DNA of 64,000 bases, from positions 94,202,818-94,266,817 of the forward strand of contig CM057227.1 of assembly GCA_029891385.1 (NCBI GenBank), read 5' to 3'. The notes under the pieces are model-generated. The model searched no databases and was not told where the DNA came from. It saw nothing but the letters and a program-made list of their open reading frames with translations. Source of the DNA: Erythroxylum novogranatense (lineage: Eukaryota; Streptophyta; Magnoliopsida; Malpighiales; Erythroxylaceae). Numbering within the stretch: the first letter of the stretch is position 1; every line of letters starts with the position of its first letter. A program made the translations under genes and the position numbers. This document shows positions 36,519 to 47,882 of the stretch, one piece after another.

Positions 36519-36964
36519 ATGCAACTATCGACTAGTGCTATCAACTCGTGATGTATGCACACACATTGGGTTATCAACTCTTGATGCGCGTACATCTGAT
36601 GTATACTACCCAATTTCGCCTCTGTCTACGTTGACCTTGAGTTTACTCAACAAATCAACGCTTCTAGTGAAAACCGACCCATTAATCCGAAAATTTTATT
36701 TTCATGGTTCGAACATATTCGTATAGAGTGAGCTTGGGTTTACCCAACAACCTGAACTCTATAAGAACTCTGGTTCTCCCCATATTAATGGAAGGCATTA
36801 GTTTTCATATTATGTGTGAGGGATTTCAAGCTCTGGTCTCATCTTCTTCTTCTCCAAGCTGTAGGATTATAGTCACCATGACTATATGGAATGATTTAGG
36901 GCATTTCAGCAATCACATTGAGTCTATACCTATAATCATCCATCATCCCACCTTTGCATGTTGT

Positions 36965-37172
36965 AAGTCGACTTGTGTAAGTCGACTTATGCTACTGTGT
37001 ACGTACAAGTTGACTTATACCATTGTGCAAGTCGACTTATGATACTGTGCACGTACAAGTCGACTTGTACCATTGTGCAAGTCGACTTATGTGCACGAAA
37101 AAGTCGACTTATGCATGTGTAAGTCGACTTATCTGAGAATACAAGTCGACTTATGCATGTGTAAGTCGACTT
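36965..37172. repeat. Array of ten AAGTCGACTT palindromes in the leader of E
   Basis: Copies start at 36965, 36979, 37007 (variant AAGTTGACTT), 37029, 37057, 37079, 37101, 37121, 37143 and 37163. Nine of ten are perfect 10-bp palindromes. Spacing is 14-28 bp and settles at 20-22 bp in the second half. Between them recur GTGCACGTAC and ATGCATGTGT. The array lies in the untranslated leader between primer site and gag. Confidence 0.95.
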
Positions 37173-38286
37173 ATATATGTGGAATTGCTTTCTAATCGGC
37201 TAATTTCTCAATCTGTGTAGTTCCAATTCACAATACCAAGTGTAATATCCTTTACAATGATGTACCAATGAAACACTTTCATTGTATCATGCTTACCATG
37301 TATAATCATACTCTACATGAAAAACTTAAAATGGATTAATGCACTATTAATCACTTAGATTTCCAAATAATTTTGCGAATATCAAACTATCAACCTAAGT
37401 ATCTCTAGGTAGTCTAAACTTTATCAAGACTACTTTGGCACTGGTCACAAAATTTGTGACGGCCAAAACAATCAAGACAACGAAATACACTAACGAGACG
37501 CTAATGTGACATATTGGATATCCGAAAATTTTTTGGAAACCCAATTTCAAGAAAATCATTTTGGAAAGCATAAAAAATCAATTTAAAACACTTTTAATCA
37601 CATTAAAAATGATCCAAGGCATTGGAATTGAGAAATACACAATCATTCATTTCAAACAAAACAGCTCCAGCAACTTTCTCAAAACTGTCAAGCTCTGTCT
37701 TTTGCTTGAAAAACTCATTGAAACAATTTCAATAAATTCTGAGAAACTTATAGAGGTTACCACATGTTCACACCATGATCCATGAATTTTTTCAGAATTT
37801 ATTTCCATCAAAAACTCATCTAACCTCAGCGACAAAGCCAATGTAGAATCTGTGTTCCTCAACACAGTTATTCCCAGCAGCACACAATAAATTCTCAAAT
37901 AAATAGTAAATCCCCTAGAAAACATTTTTCCATCCTCATAGACATTCATAAACATCTTAGAGACATGTTGGTGAAAGAAAATCCGAAAAAAATTTTTCTA
38001 TAATTTATTCTCGAATTTATAAGCATGCCTATTCAAGGAATGTGCACAAACACAGCAACCAGAACATTAGGGAATAAATTAGCAAAACCATATCAAATCA
38101 CATTGATAAATTCTGGTATTCCACAGACATATTCCACAACATCTTATGAACACATCTGGGTAAGAAAATTTCGAAAATAATATTTCTATACTGAATTCAA
38201 AATTAACACAGTTAACATGCATCATCATCACAAGCAATAGGCAGCTCCGACCTTGTTATGATTTCTTCGTTATATACGACACAAGT

Positions 38287-38300
38287 GGCTTTGATACTAC
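38287..38300 (-). other. Primer-binding site of element E, mutated
   Basis: The minus strand reads TAGTATCAAAGCCA, which differs from the tRNA-Met complement TGGTATCAGAGCCA by two G-to-A changes. It abuts the 5' LTR, whose terminal CA has also become AA. Confidence 0.75.
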
Positions 38301-39731
38301 TTTAGGAAAATCCCGGTGTGTACATCACATGTACACGGTGCGGAAAACAAAATTTTTTGTTCCGGGACTTTCCCGAAAGCCAGGATCCATGTGACTATAT
38401 AACAAACTCAAACCATAACGGCCAAAGGAGACCGTCTCTAACGGTATCCACGCAGAGATCGGAGAACCTAACCGGGACAAACCCTTTGACCCGGGAATAG
38501 CTAGAAAAAATTAAAGACTGCTAGATCTTACCTTTGTTCTTGGAGAGCTATGGAGAAACGATGAAAAGAAGGAGAAGCTTGGAGATGAAGCCTTGATGAT
38601 CGATGGTGAGAAGAGAAGATGCTTAGGATTTTCTCAAAATCCTTTCTTCCTTATTTCTTCCAAAAGCCACGAAGATCATCATCATTCTAATTCATTAGCC
38701 TTTTGTCTTTTAACAATTAAAGGACTTAAAAGCTAATGGTGGAGAGAGCTCCACGTTAGCCTTATTTATATATATATATATATATTCTTTAATTAATTAA
38801 TAATATATATATATATATGTATATAAATGCTGAAGTGGTCCAGTCACACTGGGGTCGGTCCTACCGAGTTCCGATATGGAAAAATCACCGGAAACCTTTT
38901 TCAGCAATATCGATGTCGCGATCTCATCGGGATCCATTTAATCCTACTGCTCTCCATTTATTGGATCTCTGTCCAAAATTATTTTACGAATTCTCCGAGA
39001 TACTCTTATGCGTGTGACCCATTAGGTTCCCGGTTATGTTGGCCACTTAGATTAACACTTAATCTGAGCAAGTCATGAGCGGTATCTAGCAACACATCAT
39101 GATCCCCAATTGACCGGAAAGTAATTGATTTGACGAATGAACATATATTCATCATGGACCATATCACGAACCTTTCCATAGACAATTACTGTGCAATTCG
39201 TCCTTTCGCCATGCTATACCCCACTTGGTTATGAGTATGGGCAAAGTTTCAACTCTTACTAGACTGACTACGTCAAATCTAGTCCAAGTGATATCAGTTC
39301 TCGTCTTGGGACTCATTACTTTATATGTCACTGAAGACACTCTTCATGACATATGTACTCCGGCCAGAGATTTCCAAGTAATGACCCTGACAAGAGGCCG
39401 TGGGTATCATCTTCTGCTATCACAGAAGTGGTGAATACTCTATTGGCTACTCAATTACCTTCGAATACCTCAAGATGTACCTAATCACCACCCTACGAGC
39501 GACCTATGTAAGGCAACAAGGAATGGAGTCAAAGCACAGAATCAGTATCCAAGATATCCTTGAGTACCTCAAGTCTAAGGATACTTGCACCATTGCTATG
39601 ATGAGATTATCACTGACATTAGAATAGGACATCCATGTGATGATCTCATAGCAGGTCATCCAATGTACTTATTACCTCTAGTAAGCATTCACATCTCAAC
39701 CCTAAATATCTCATATTTATAATTTCTGAGA
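38301..39731 (-). mobile_element. Right (5') LTR of element E, truncated at its U3 end
   Basis: It aligns with 30494-31966 of the other LTR, apart from small indels near 38,765 and 38,930, and then stops at CTGAGA and passes directly into the CCACG duplication. The first 330 bp of the LTR in sense direction, including its TG terminus, are absent. Confidence 0.9.
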
Positions 39732-39736
39732 CCACG

Positions 39737-40836
39737 AACCTTTGAAATCCAATGCACAAGCTCTCAATATTGCCTCCAAAGTCCGTATCGTCCTCTCCGA
39801 CTGTCCATCAGTCTATGGATGGAAAGCTGTACTGAAATGCAATCTAGTCCCCAGAGCCTCCTGCAAACTTTTCCAAAATCTGGAGGTAAACCTAGGATCC
39901 CTATCAGACACTATCAAACTCGGAATCCCATGAAGTCGACATTTTATCTACATACTTCTTAGCCAAAACATTCAAAGAATCCGTCTGTTTAATTGGCAAG
40001 AAGTGGGCTGAATTAGTCAGCCTATCAACAATCACCCAAATAGCGTCATGCTTCCTGCTAGTCCTCGGTAAACCCATCAGAAAATCCATGGAAATCTTCT
40101 CCCATTTTCATTCCGGAATCGACAAAGGATTAAGCTTGCCTGAAGGTGCTTGGTGTTCAGCTTTAACTTGCTGACACACTAAACATCTTTTAGCATACTC
40201 TGCCACATCTTTACTCATTCCTTTCCACCAGAAATGCTATTTCAAATCCCAATACATCTTAGAACTCCCTGGGTGCATTGCATAAGGAGCGTTATGTGCT
40301 TCATCAAGGATCTCATCCTTCAGCTCTAACACATCTGGAACACACAATCTGTCACCCATAACCATCAATCCATCTTCCTTTACCTCTACATCAGAGGGCT
40401 TGCCATCTTTTATCTCTGCTCTAAGCTTACTCAAGTACTCATCCCGTTCCTGCAATTCTTTGATCTTCCCCCTCAACACTGGTCTCACTCTGAAATTTGC
40501 CAAAATACAGTCAGGCTCAACTTGCCTCAATGTCACATTAAGTCTGGCTAATTCCTTCAGCAAGGGAAGGTACACTGTCTCCACATGTGCCATAGTGGAC
40601 TTCTTACTCAATGCATCAGCTACCACATTAGCTTTCCCCGGATGGTAGTCTATCACCAAATCATAATCTTTTAATAACTCCAACCATCGCCTCTGCCTCA
40701 AATTCAGCTCTTTCTGAGTCAACAAGTACTTAAGGCTCTTATGGTCCGTAAATACTCTAGTAGTAACTCCATACAAGTAGTGTCTCCAAATCTTCAATGC
40801 GAAAAATAATAGCAGCCAACTCCAAATCATGAATAG
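39737..40836 (-). pseudogene. Element D pol: RNase H end and integrase, up to the E insertion
   Basis: From the right it begins with the RNase H tail ([32 protein letters not shown]). The integrase zinc-binding region (near 40,250-40,150) and the core (SMDFLMGLPRT, VDRLTNSAHFLP) follow. After a frame break near 39,910 the core continues with [12 protein letters not shown] and [13 protein letters not shown], where a Gln codon has become TAG. The reading ends at FKGSW, exactly where copia E enters; it resumes at 30,488. Confidence 0.88.
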
Positions 40837-41776
40837 GGTAGTTCATCTCATAAGGCTTCAATTGCCTATAAGCATAGGCAATCACTTTCTCTCCTTGCAT
40901 CAATACACATCCTAAACCCTTTCTGGAAGCGTCACTGTACACAATGTATCCATCATCACCATAGGGTAATGTCAAAATCGGTGCAGTAGTAAGCCTATTC
41001 TTCAATTCCTCAAAACTACTCTGGCACTCCTCAGTCCACTCAAACTTCTGATTCTTTCTCGTCAATTTGGAAAGTGGAGCAGCTATCAAAGAAAAGCCCT
41101 CCACGAACCTCCTGTAATATCCAGCTAGTCCCAAGAAACTTCTCACTTCAGCCACATTCTTAGGTGCTTCCTATTTAACCACAGCCTCTATCTTTTGTGG
41201 ATCCACATGCACTCCACGCTCTGAAATCATATGCCCGAGAAATACTACTTCCCTTAACCAAAATTTGAACTTATCGAATTTGGCATATAGCTCATTCTTT
41301 CTCAAAGTCTCCAAAGAAACCCTCAAATGATCCTCGTGCTCCTCATCACTCTTAGAATAGACCAATATATCATCAATAAAGACAATGATAAATTGATCTA
41401 GGAAAGACTTGAAAACTCTATTCATCAAATCCATAAAGACTGCAGGAGCATTCGTTAACCCGAAAGGCATAACCAAAAACTCAAAGTGGCCATACCTCGT
41501 CCTAAAAGCAGTCTTTGACACATCGGTCTCCTTAATCCTCAACTGATGGTAACCCGATCTCAAATTTATCTTGGAAAAGACTCTCGCCCCTTGCAATTGA
41601 TCAAACAAATCATCTATGCGCAGGAGCGGATATCGGTTCTTAATGGTGGCATGATTCAACTTCCTATAATCCACACACATCCGCAACGACCCATCTTTCT
41701 TCTTCACAAAGAGAACCGGAGCTCCCCAAGGAGAAGAGCTCGGCCTAATGTAACCCTTCTCTAAAAGATCCTCCAA
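40757..41776 (-). pseudogene. Element D reverse transcriptase and RNase H start
   Basis: RT runs 41776-41171: [40 protein letters not shown] and the catalytic box FIDDILVY are present. The first catalytic aspartate, normally in the K-I-D-L motif, is Asn ([12 protein letters not shown], near 41,560), so this copy's polymerase would be dead. A stop near 41,170 separates it from the connection and RNase H part ([31 protein letters not shown]). A frame shift near 40,790 breaks that part. Confidence 0.9.
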
Positions 41777-41779
41777 TTG

Positions 41780-42264
41780 CTACTTAAGCTCCTTCAATTC
41801 CACTGGAGCCATTCGGTAAGGCAGAATTGAAATCGACATAGTACCTGGAAGAAGCTCAATGGAAAACTCAATTTCCCTCGGAGGAGGTAGTCCTGGCAAT
41901 TCCTCGGGAAAGACGTCCAGGAATTCCCTGACTACAGGAATATCCTCCAACCTCCCTCTATCTGCCTCCGTGTCTAACACATAGGTCAAATACGCTTCAC
42001 ACCCCTTACTCATCAATCTCTCTGCTGACATAGCTGAAACAATCCGAGGTGGACTGGCGCTTCTATCTCCCACAAATACCACTTTTCTGCCATTCTCTGA
42101 CTCGAATTTCACTGTCTTTTGCTTGCAGTCTAAGTTGGCATGATACTTCTCTAAAGTATCCATACCTAGGATCACATCCAATCCTCCCATCTTCAAAGGC
42201 ATCAAATCCACCACAAACTTCCCTCCACTAATCTCTATCTCACAGTCTCTATCCTTCTGGAAGC
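41780..42264 (-). pseudogene. Element D protease C-terminal remnant and linker to RT
   Basis: It reads KFVVDLMPLKMGGLDVILGM, the end of a gypsy aspartic protease. The linker follows, with VREFLDVFPEELPGLPPPRE, which precedes RT in chromoviruses. The active-site D-S/T-G part is missing because of the upstream deletion. Confidence 0.85.
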
Positions 42265-42459
42265 TTGCATCTGCGATCCCTCTCTTCTATCCGGCTTAGG
42301 ACACTGCTGAGTCTGAGATCGAAGGGGCTCACTACTTTGCCTTAGAGGGGCCTCAGCCACTCCCGGGGCTACGGACTCATCCGTGCTCTCCTCTCTCAGT
42401 GGAGAGTCAGGTGCAATGGAACCTTGCATAACTCCTCGTGTCCTTCTACGAGGTGGCAT
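42265..42459 (-). pseudogene. Element D gag, N-terminal remnant only
   Basis: It starts MPPRRRTRG at ATG 42459, the usual start of chromovirus gag, and continues through a low-complexity acidic and Ser-rich stretch. It then joins protease sequence near 42,265. The whole capsid domain, zinc knuckle and protease active site are absent, so a deletion of more than 1 kb is inferred from the usual gag-protease length. Confidence 0.8.
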
Positions 42460-42618
42460 CTTACTCCTTCAATGAAAACATTTACTGATTAGCTACATTT
42501 CTTTTTAATCTTAGTTCCTATATGTATGCATGAGATGCATGTCACTTAATGCAAACCATCAATTCATAATGCAAACATTTAATCATATATCACAACAAAA
42601 GCCTAGGAGTGAAACCTG

Positions 42619-42630
42619 TCTCTGATACCA
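42619..42630 (-). other. Primer-binding site of element D
   Basis: The minus strand reads TGGTATCAGAGA, an 11-of-12 match to the tRNA-Met complement, five bases inside the 5' LTR. Confidence 0.85.
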
Positions 42631-42635
42631 AACAA

Positions 42636-45600
42636 TGTTGGACCCCGTCGCCGAGGCCCAACATTCGGATCACACAAGCACACATAAGCATAGAAGACCC
42701 ATAACTCACCACAATAGCGGAAACTTGCAATAGAAAAGTTGGATAGGCTTTTTTTAGAAAATATGTTACTTACGCTCTCACGGTTCCAACGCCACTGAAA
42801 ACGCTCAATTTGGATTAGAAATGAAGAAGTTATGGCAAAAAAATGTTATTTCAAAGAAAACAGCCAAAATTGAGCACTACCGATCTCAGGTCAGAATTTG
42901 AAAATCTTAAAGGCTTAATTGCCGATCGGTTCCTTCATAAAACTTGTTGGTTTATGTCTCTAGTTTAATTTAAAACAAGAATCGCTTTGATCCGAGCTCT
43001 CTAGCTCCAGATATTTTAAAATTAGTAAAGTATATTCAGACTTGATCAGCCGACCTGCACACTTTGTTTCAAACCACCTTTTTCAATTTAAAAGCAATAC
43101 TGGTAAATAAGATGTAGAAAGTTAGAAAAATCTCTTTTAAATCCATCGCTTCAAAAATGAGGTCAATCGGAGGTCTACACAACAAGTTATGGCCAAAAGA
43201 AGGGAGAGGGGTCGGTCGGCCAAAACCAACCCCCAAAAGATGGGCTAGCGACCAGCGCTCGCGCACGGGCGAGCGCCCAGCGCTGGCTATCCGAGCTTCA
43301 ATTCCAGACTCTGAGCTCTGCAACTTCTAACCCTCATAACTTTTGACTCCGAGCTCCAAATCAGAAACGGTCAGAAGCGTTGAAAAGCTCAAAGAAAAAT
43401 CTACATTTTTCAAGAAGGACTCAAAGATAAGCTCGGCCACTAAGGGAATCAAAATTTTACTCTAAGGCCGATCGACTAGCTCTCCACAAACAGTACCAGA
43501 ACTTACAAACTCCATAACTTTTGACCTAGGACTCTGAATTAAGCAAACTTAGTGTCTATGGAAAGGTTAAAGAATTATCTACAACTTTCATGAAGATCAC
43601 CGACCTATATTCCAACTCTATAAGGGTCAAAAGTGGACTCGAAGCTTCTTCCTAAGATCTGTCAATTTGATAGCACCTGCATTTAATTCTAACAACCACA
43701 CCTATCAATTTAACACATCATGAATAACTCATAAAACCTCCTGGGAGAGCTCTAAAGCTCACCTATCACTCTCAAGGAGTCTCAAAATTCCAATTGACCT
43801 ATAACAACACAGAAACTGCAGAAAACACAACATACCCAGAAATTTTGCAGAAACTTCCACAACTCACAAATCCTTGGCACATTTCCAGCGAACTCTCTCA
43901 AGGCAACCTCATCAGCAATTCAACAATTAATAATACTCATACACACTATTTCAAGGCCATGCACAGTACACAAATCAACATCAACACAAGACAAGAGAGT
44001 ATTGAAGCTCTCATACTCTTTTCAAATCATAACAAGGATTCATGCATAGCTTTGGTTACATATTGGCATATTCATCAAGATCAAGTACAAAATACAAATG
44101 ATGAGATGCTCAATGATCAATATGCTTACAAAGCTATTCCAAAAGCTAGTTACTAACTTAATACAAAAGTAGCTAAATTTCTTGGAGTGATGCAGAAGCT
44201 TTTGCAAGGTTCACTCTCAACTTGAATTTGCACCGAGGAGGAGAATGGGGTGAGCTAACACAGCTCAGTGGCTAACATGTTTATAGCCATCGGGTAATGA
44301 GCCACACAACAAATCATTAACAATCCGAAACAATAGCAATTTATCATATAAAGCTCAAATAATCAAAAATCATCACATAAGCATAACATGAGAGTTCATA
44401 TCAATCAAACACATATTATGCATCATAAACACAAATAAATTATGGAATGCACACATTTGGCTCGAGAGTTCCATAAACACGACGGAAACTGAAGTTTACC
44501 GTAAACACGACGAGTCCATTTTCAGATCTCGTAAGCCTTAAGCAGGCAGCCGAGAGAAGGCTAGGGGGGTCAACGTGCACGTGACTATCGAAATAGGTTC
44601 TCTCTTGCCCAATCACAACCAACTTATGCTCACATATTCAAGCACAAGACTAGCATTTTATGTTTCTTTCATTCTTTTAAATCATCATAGTTTCATACTT
44701 TTCATTCAAAGCAATGGAAATACACTTTCAATATACACACATTTTAACAAAGATAGCACACATAGGGCATTTGCCCATTACACAAAAACTATAAAAATGT
44801 TACCCACCTATCGTCGGTATCCGAATTCAAGATTGCCCTTCCTCCTTGTCGTGAGTGGGGTTCTCTTGATTTCCTTCAATCAAAACATACTCCCTTCACT
44901 ATTTATATTCTAAAAGAAAGCATAGCATTCATAAAAATCAAGCAAAATAAAAGTATACTTTAAACATAACCTACCCATAAGTCATTTAAGCTAGAATACC
45001 CAAGACCTTAGCTTAAAAGTCCCCAAACTCCATAGATCTCACTTTTCCCTTCTTTCTTTCTACAAACCTTACACAAACCCTAACTTCTATTCCTCCCATT
45101 TTCGAACCTAACCTAAGCAAAGATGGAACTTACCTCTCACAAGTAGTTTTCTCCTCTATTTCCTCTTCTTTCTTCCTCCCTTCCAAGCCTCCTACGGTTC
45201 TTCTTCCTCTCTTGGCCGAAAGCTCTCTTTTCCCTTGCTCACGTTTTTCTTCTCTTTTCCTTTCCTTTGGTTTACGACAATCTCTCCTCTTCTCCTTCTT
45301 CCTTTAATTTATTTAACTCTTCTTATTTCTCAACTTAAAAGCCTACCTCAAAACTACATAGTTTTGAGCTCCTTATAACTTGCAAGGCTTTGGGCTCTCC
45401 TCCTCCTCTCAAGCCCACTACACTTAACCACTTAAATTCTAAAGCCCATACTTTCCAATATTAGGTCTAAGCCTTCATTTAAAGTCCCAACTTCTAATTT
45501 CTAAGCCCAACATAAAAATATCTATATAAACACATAATTAAATCAATTAAGGCAAAATAAAAATAATTAACGAATAAATCCATAAATCAATAAATAATTA

Positions 45601-45640
45601 ATTCAAATAAAATAAATAAAAAAATTTTCGGGGCCCAACA
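42636..45640 (-). mobile_element. Right (5') LTR of element D, 3,005 bp
   Basis: It has the same ends as the left LTR and is close to it throughout. Near 43,255-43,280 it has a longer GC-rich palindromic patch (GCGCTCGC...GCGAGCGC) than the left copy. The 5' end of element transcription is expected within it. Confidence 0.93.
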
Positions 45641-45645
45641 CTTAA

Positions 45646-46694
45646 GCTTTATGAACTAAAATTATTTCAAAAATTCAAAAGATTTAGAATAACCTCACCT
45701 TGAATCTTCACCAAATAGTGAGATTGTTGGCTCTAATAAAAGCTCTAATTCTCCTATTTCTTTTTTCCTTCTTGAATAACTTCAAAATCACTATTTAGGG
45801 CTAAAAAAAACTAGCTTTTCTTCTTTCTTTCCTCTCAAGACCAAACTCTCTCCTTCTCTCTCTTCTCTTCATTTCTTCTCTCCTTTTCTATCCTCAAATC
45901 ACGTTTTTGCTTCTTCCTTAAAAGCAAGCCAACACTTCTTATTTCAATTATCCCATTAATGATTGAGAAATGTCGAATTTGCCCTTCCTTCAAAACCTTA
46001 AGACTTTAATGCTTAAGTGATCTTCCCAAAATGCCTTCATACATATATACTCTTACCACTTACTTCAACTAAACCATATTTTAAAATCCCACTAACATTA
46101 ACATAAGAATTAACTCCAAATAAAATAATTAATTTAGCAAGACCTCAAAATTATTTAAATCATGCCTAACTCTTCCCAAATAATCCAGACAATTTCTGAT
46201 CAGGTAATTGAAGGAATTTGATAACAATTCCTTCTAGAAAAATGTTTTCCATTGTCTTAAGTTCCTAATAACACCAAAATTATTCAATTTGGTTCATAAA
46301 TCTGAAAGTTATATGCCAAACATTTCCAAACTAATTTTATACTGAAACAATATTCTATGTTCAACTTCCATCCAAAAATTAAAATTCTTAGGGACTGAAT
46401 TAGAACTCGATTTCATCAGATAATTTGTAGTCCTATCTCTCTAGTTTAATCAAAATTAAGAATCACCTCATTTAGATAACTAGAGAAAAAGTTATGGCTA
46501 AAACATCAAAGTATACTCAATGAACAAATTTTAACTTATAACTTCCAACATTTCACATATAACCCATCTTGTACATAACTATCTTTTCTACTTCACTTCA
46601 AATTCAAAAATTCTTCTTTTCTTTACACATGACTAATTGCCAAAAATTTCTTACTTAATAGTTCTAACTTCTAAGAAAAGTTTAGGGTCCAACA
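45646..46694 (-). mobile_element. Left (3') LTR of element B, second part
   Basis: It resumes directly after D's right target duplication and ends GGGTCCAACA at 46694. The minus strand then reads a purine tract (TTAAGAGGGGGAGAAT), so this is the 5' edge of B's 3' LTR in sense orientation. Confidence 0.85.
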
Positions 46695-46893
46695 ATTCTC
46701 CCCCTCTTAAAGAATATCGTCCTTGAAATTCTTACTTGAATGATCAAACAAATGGACGTAATGTTGTCTTATGTTTTCCTCAGTCTCCCAAGTAACTTCT
46801 TCTCTCGAATAATTTCTTCCAAATGAACATAGTCAATAGACTCACTCGGTCTTTCCATCACTCATTTAGTCATTAACTTCTTAACTATTTGTT

Positions 46894-46945
<52 letters not shown>

Positions 46946-47882
46946 TACCCACAATTTCTACTTTTTGCATCGATAACACCAATATCAGATCATATTGATA
47001 TTTCTTAGCATATTTACATATAACACAGCATGAATCTAGGACATCTTTGTTATTAATACTAACACGTAAGGCAATGGTCCGGTTCTTGATAACTTTATAT
47101 GGACCAATATAATTTAAGCTTAGTTGTTTCTTTATCCTAACTTGAGCATATCTTGCACTCAATCTAAGCAAACCTTGGGAATGTGATACTTTTAGAAATA
47201 ATTCATCCTTCACTTTATAATTCACATCTCTATAGTGTCAATACACTTAACTCTTATGTCTATCTTACTGTATTCCATGCCTTTGGCGTTGATCCACCTA
47301 ACTCATTCATCTTTTTTAAGTCACTTAATTCCTAATACAGATCAATTTCACTTATATATTCTTATGGTGGATCGTAACTCTTGTCATATTAATCAAACAG
47401 CCACTTTAGTTCCAATTTCATCTTCCTAAGATCACAAAAATTTTTGTTTTTATTCTTGTACACTTTAATCTCATCATTTCTACTTGTCTCCCTATTTTCT
47501 TCAAACAATCTATGATAATACATTCACATCTTTATTACGTTCAAGGATATACACCATAATACAATATTGGTGTCATATTCAATTCCACTAATACAAATGC
47601 GTTGACTCATTTTCTTTCATATTTAACCATGTACTATTTCCCATTTCTAATTCCCCGCAACTTTCAATTTTCTCAATTTCTGAAAAGGCATCATTCTTCT
47701 CACAAATTCTGTTAGCTAGAACTCTTAATAAATGCCCATGCATGTGACTTATACATATGTGACTCAAACAAGGGATCAATCGTTGCGGCATGCTAAGACA
47801 TGTCAAAAATGAATGTAATTTAATAAATCTTTCCAAAAATGCTCATGTAAGGTACTAAACCTAGGCGCTTTAATACCAAACA
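46695..47882 (-). pseudogene. Remnant internal region of element B (end of pol)
   Basis: A degraded minus-strand frame at 47225-46893 reads ARYAQVRIKKQLSLNYIGPYKVI, the GPY-type module of gypsy integrase, followed by chromodomain-like debris to the polypurine tract. A (TA)n run at about 46,896-46,937 has expanded inside it. No gag, protease or RT was recognised in the remaining 1.2 kb, so most of the internal region is deleted. The minus strand next to the right LTR reads TGGTATTAAAGC, a decayed primer site. Confidence 0.7.

Larger units (their letters stand above)
30494..39731 (-). mobile_element. Copia element E, inserted in the integrase of D
   Basis: It is flanked by CCACG at 30489-30493 and 39732-39736. 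Without E and one copy of CCACG, D's integrase frame would be continuous across the site, which confirms the insertion point. The 3' LTR (left) is complete. The 5' LTR (right) lacks its first 330 bp. Gag, protease, integrase, RT and RNase H are all recognisable on the minus strand in copia order but broken by stops and shifts. A 2.1-kb leader separates primer site and gag. Confidence 0.93.
26777..45640 (-). mobile_element. Gypsy chromovirus element D, inserted in the LTR of B
   Basis: It is flanked by CTTAA at 26772-26776 and 45641-45645, an exact 5-bp target duplication. The two LTRs are nearly full length and highly similar (26777-29762 and 42636-45640). The internal region runs on the minus strand from a primer site at about 42,630 to a polypurine tract at 29,763, with RT before integrase and a chromodomain at the end, as in Ty3/gypsy chromoviruses (Tekay-like by architecture). 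Copia E interrupts the integrase. The gag core and protease active site are deleted. Confidence 0.93.

Noticed and set aside
36965..37172. CRISPR-like array
   Set aside because: The repeats are 10-bp palindromes with unequal short gaps in a plant retroelement leader; no spacer of constant length and a eukaryotic context.
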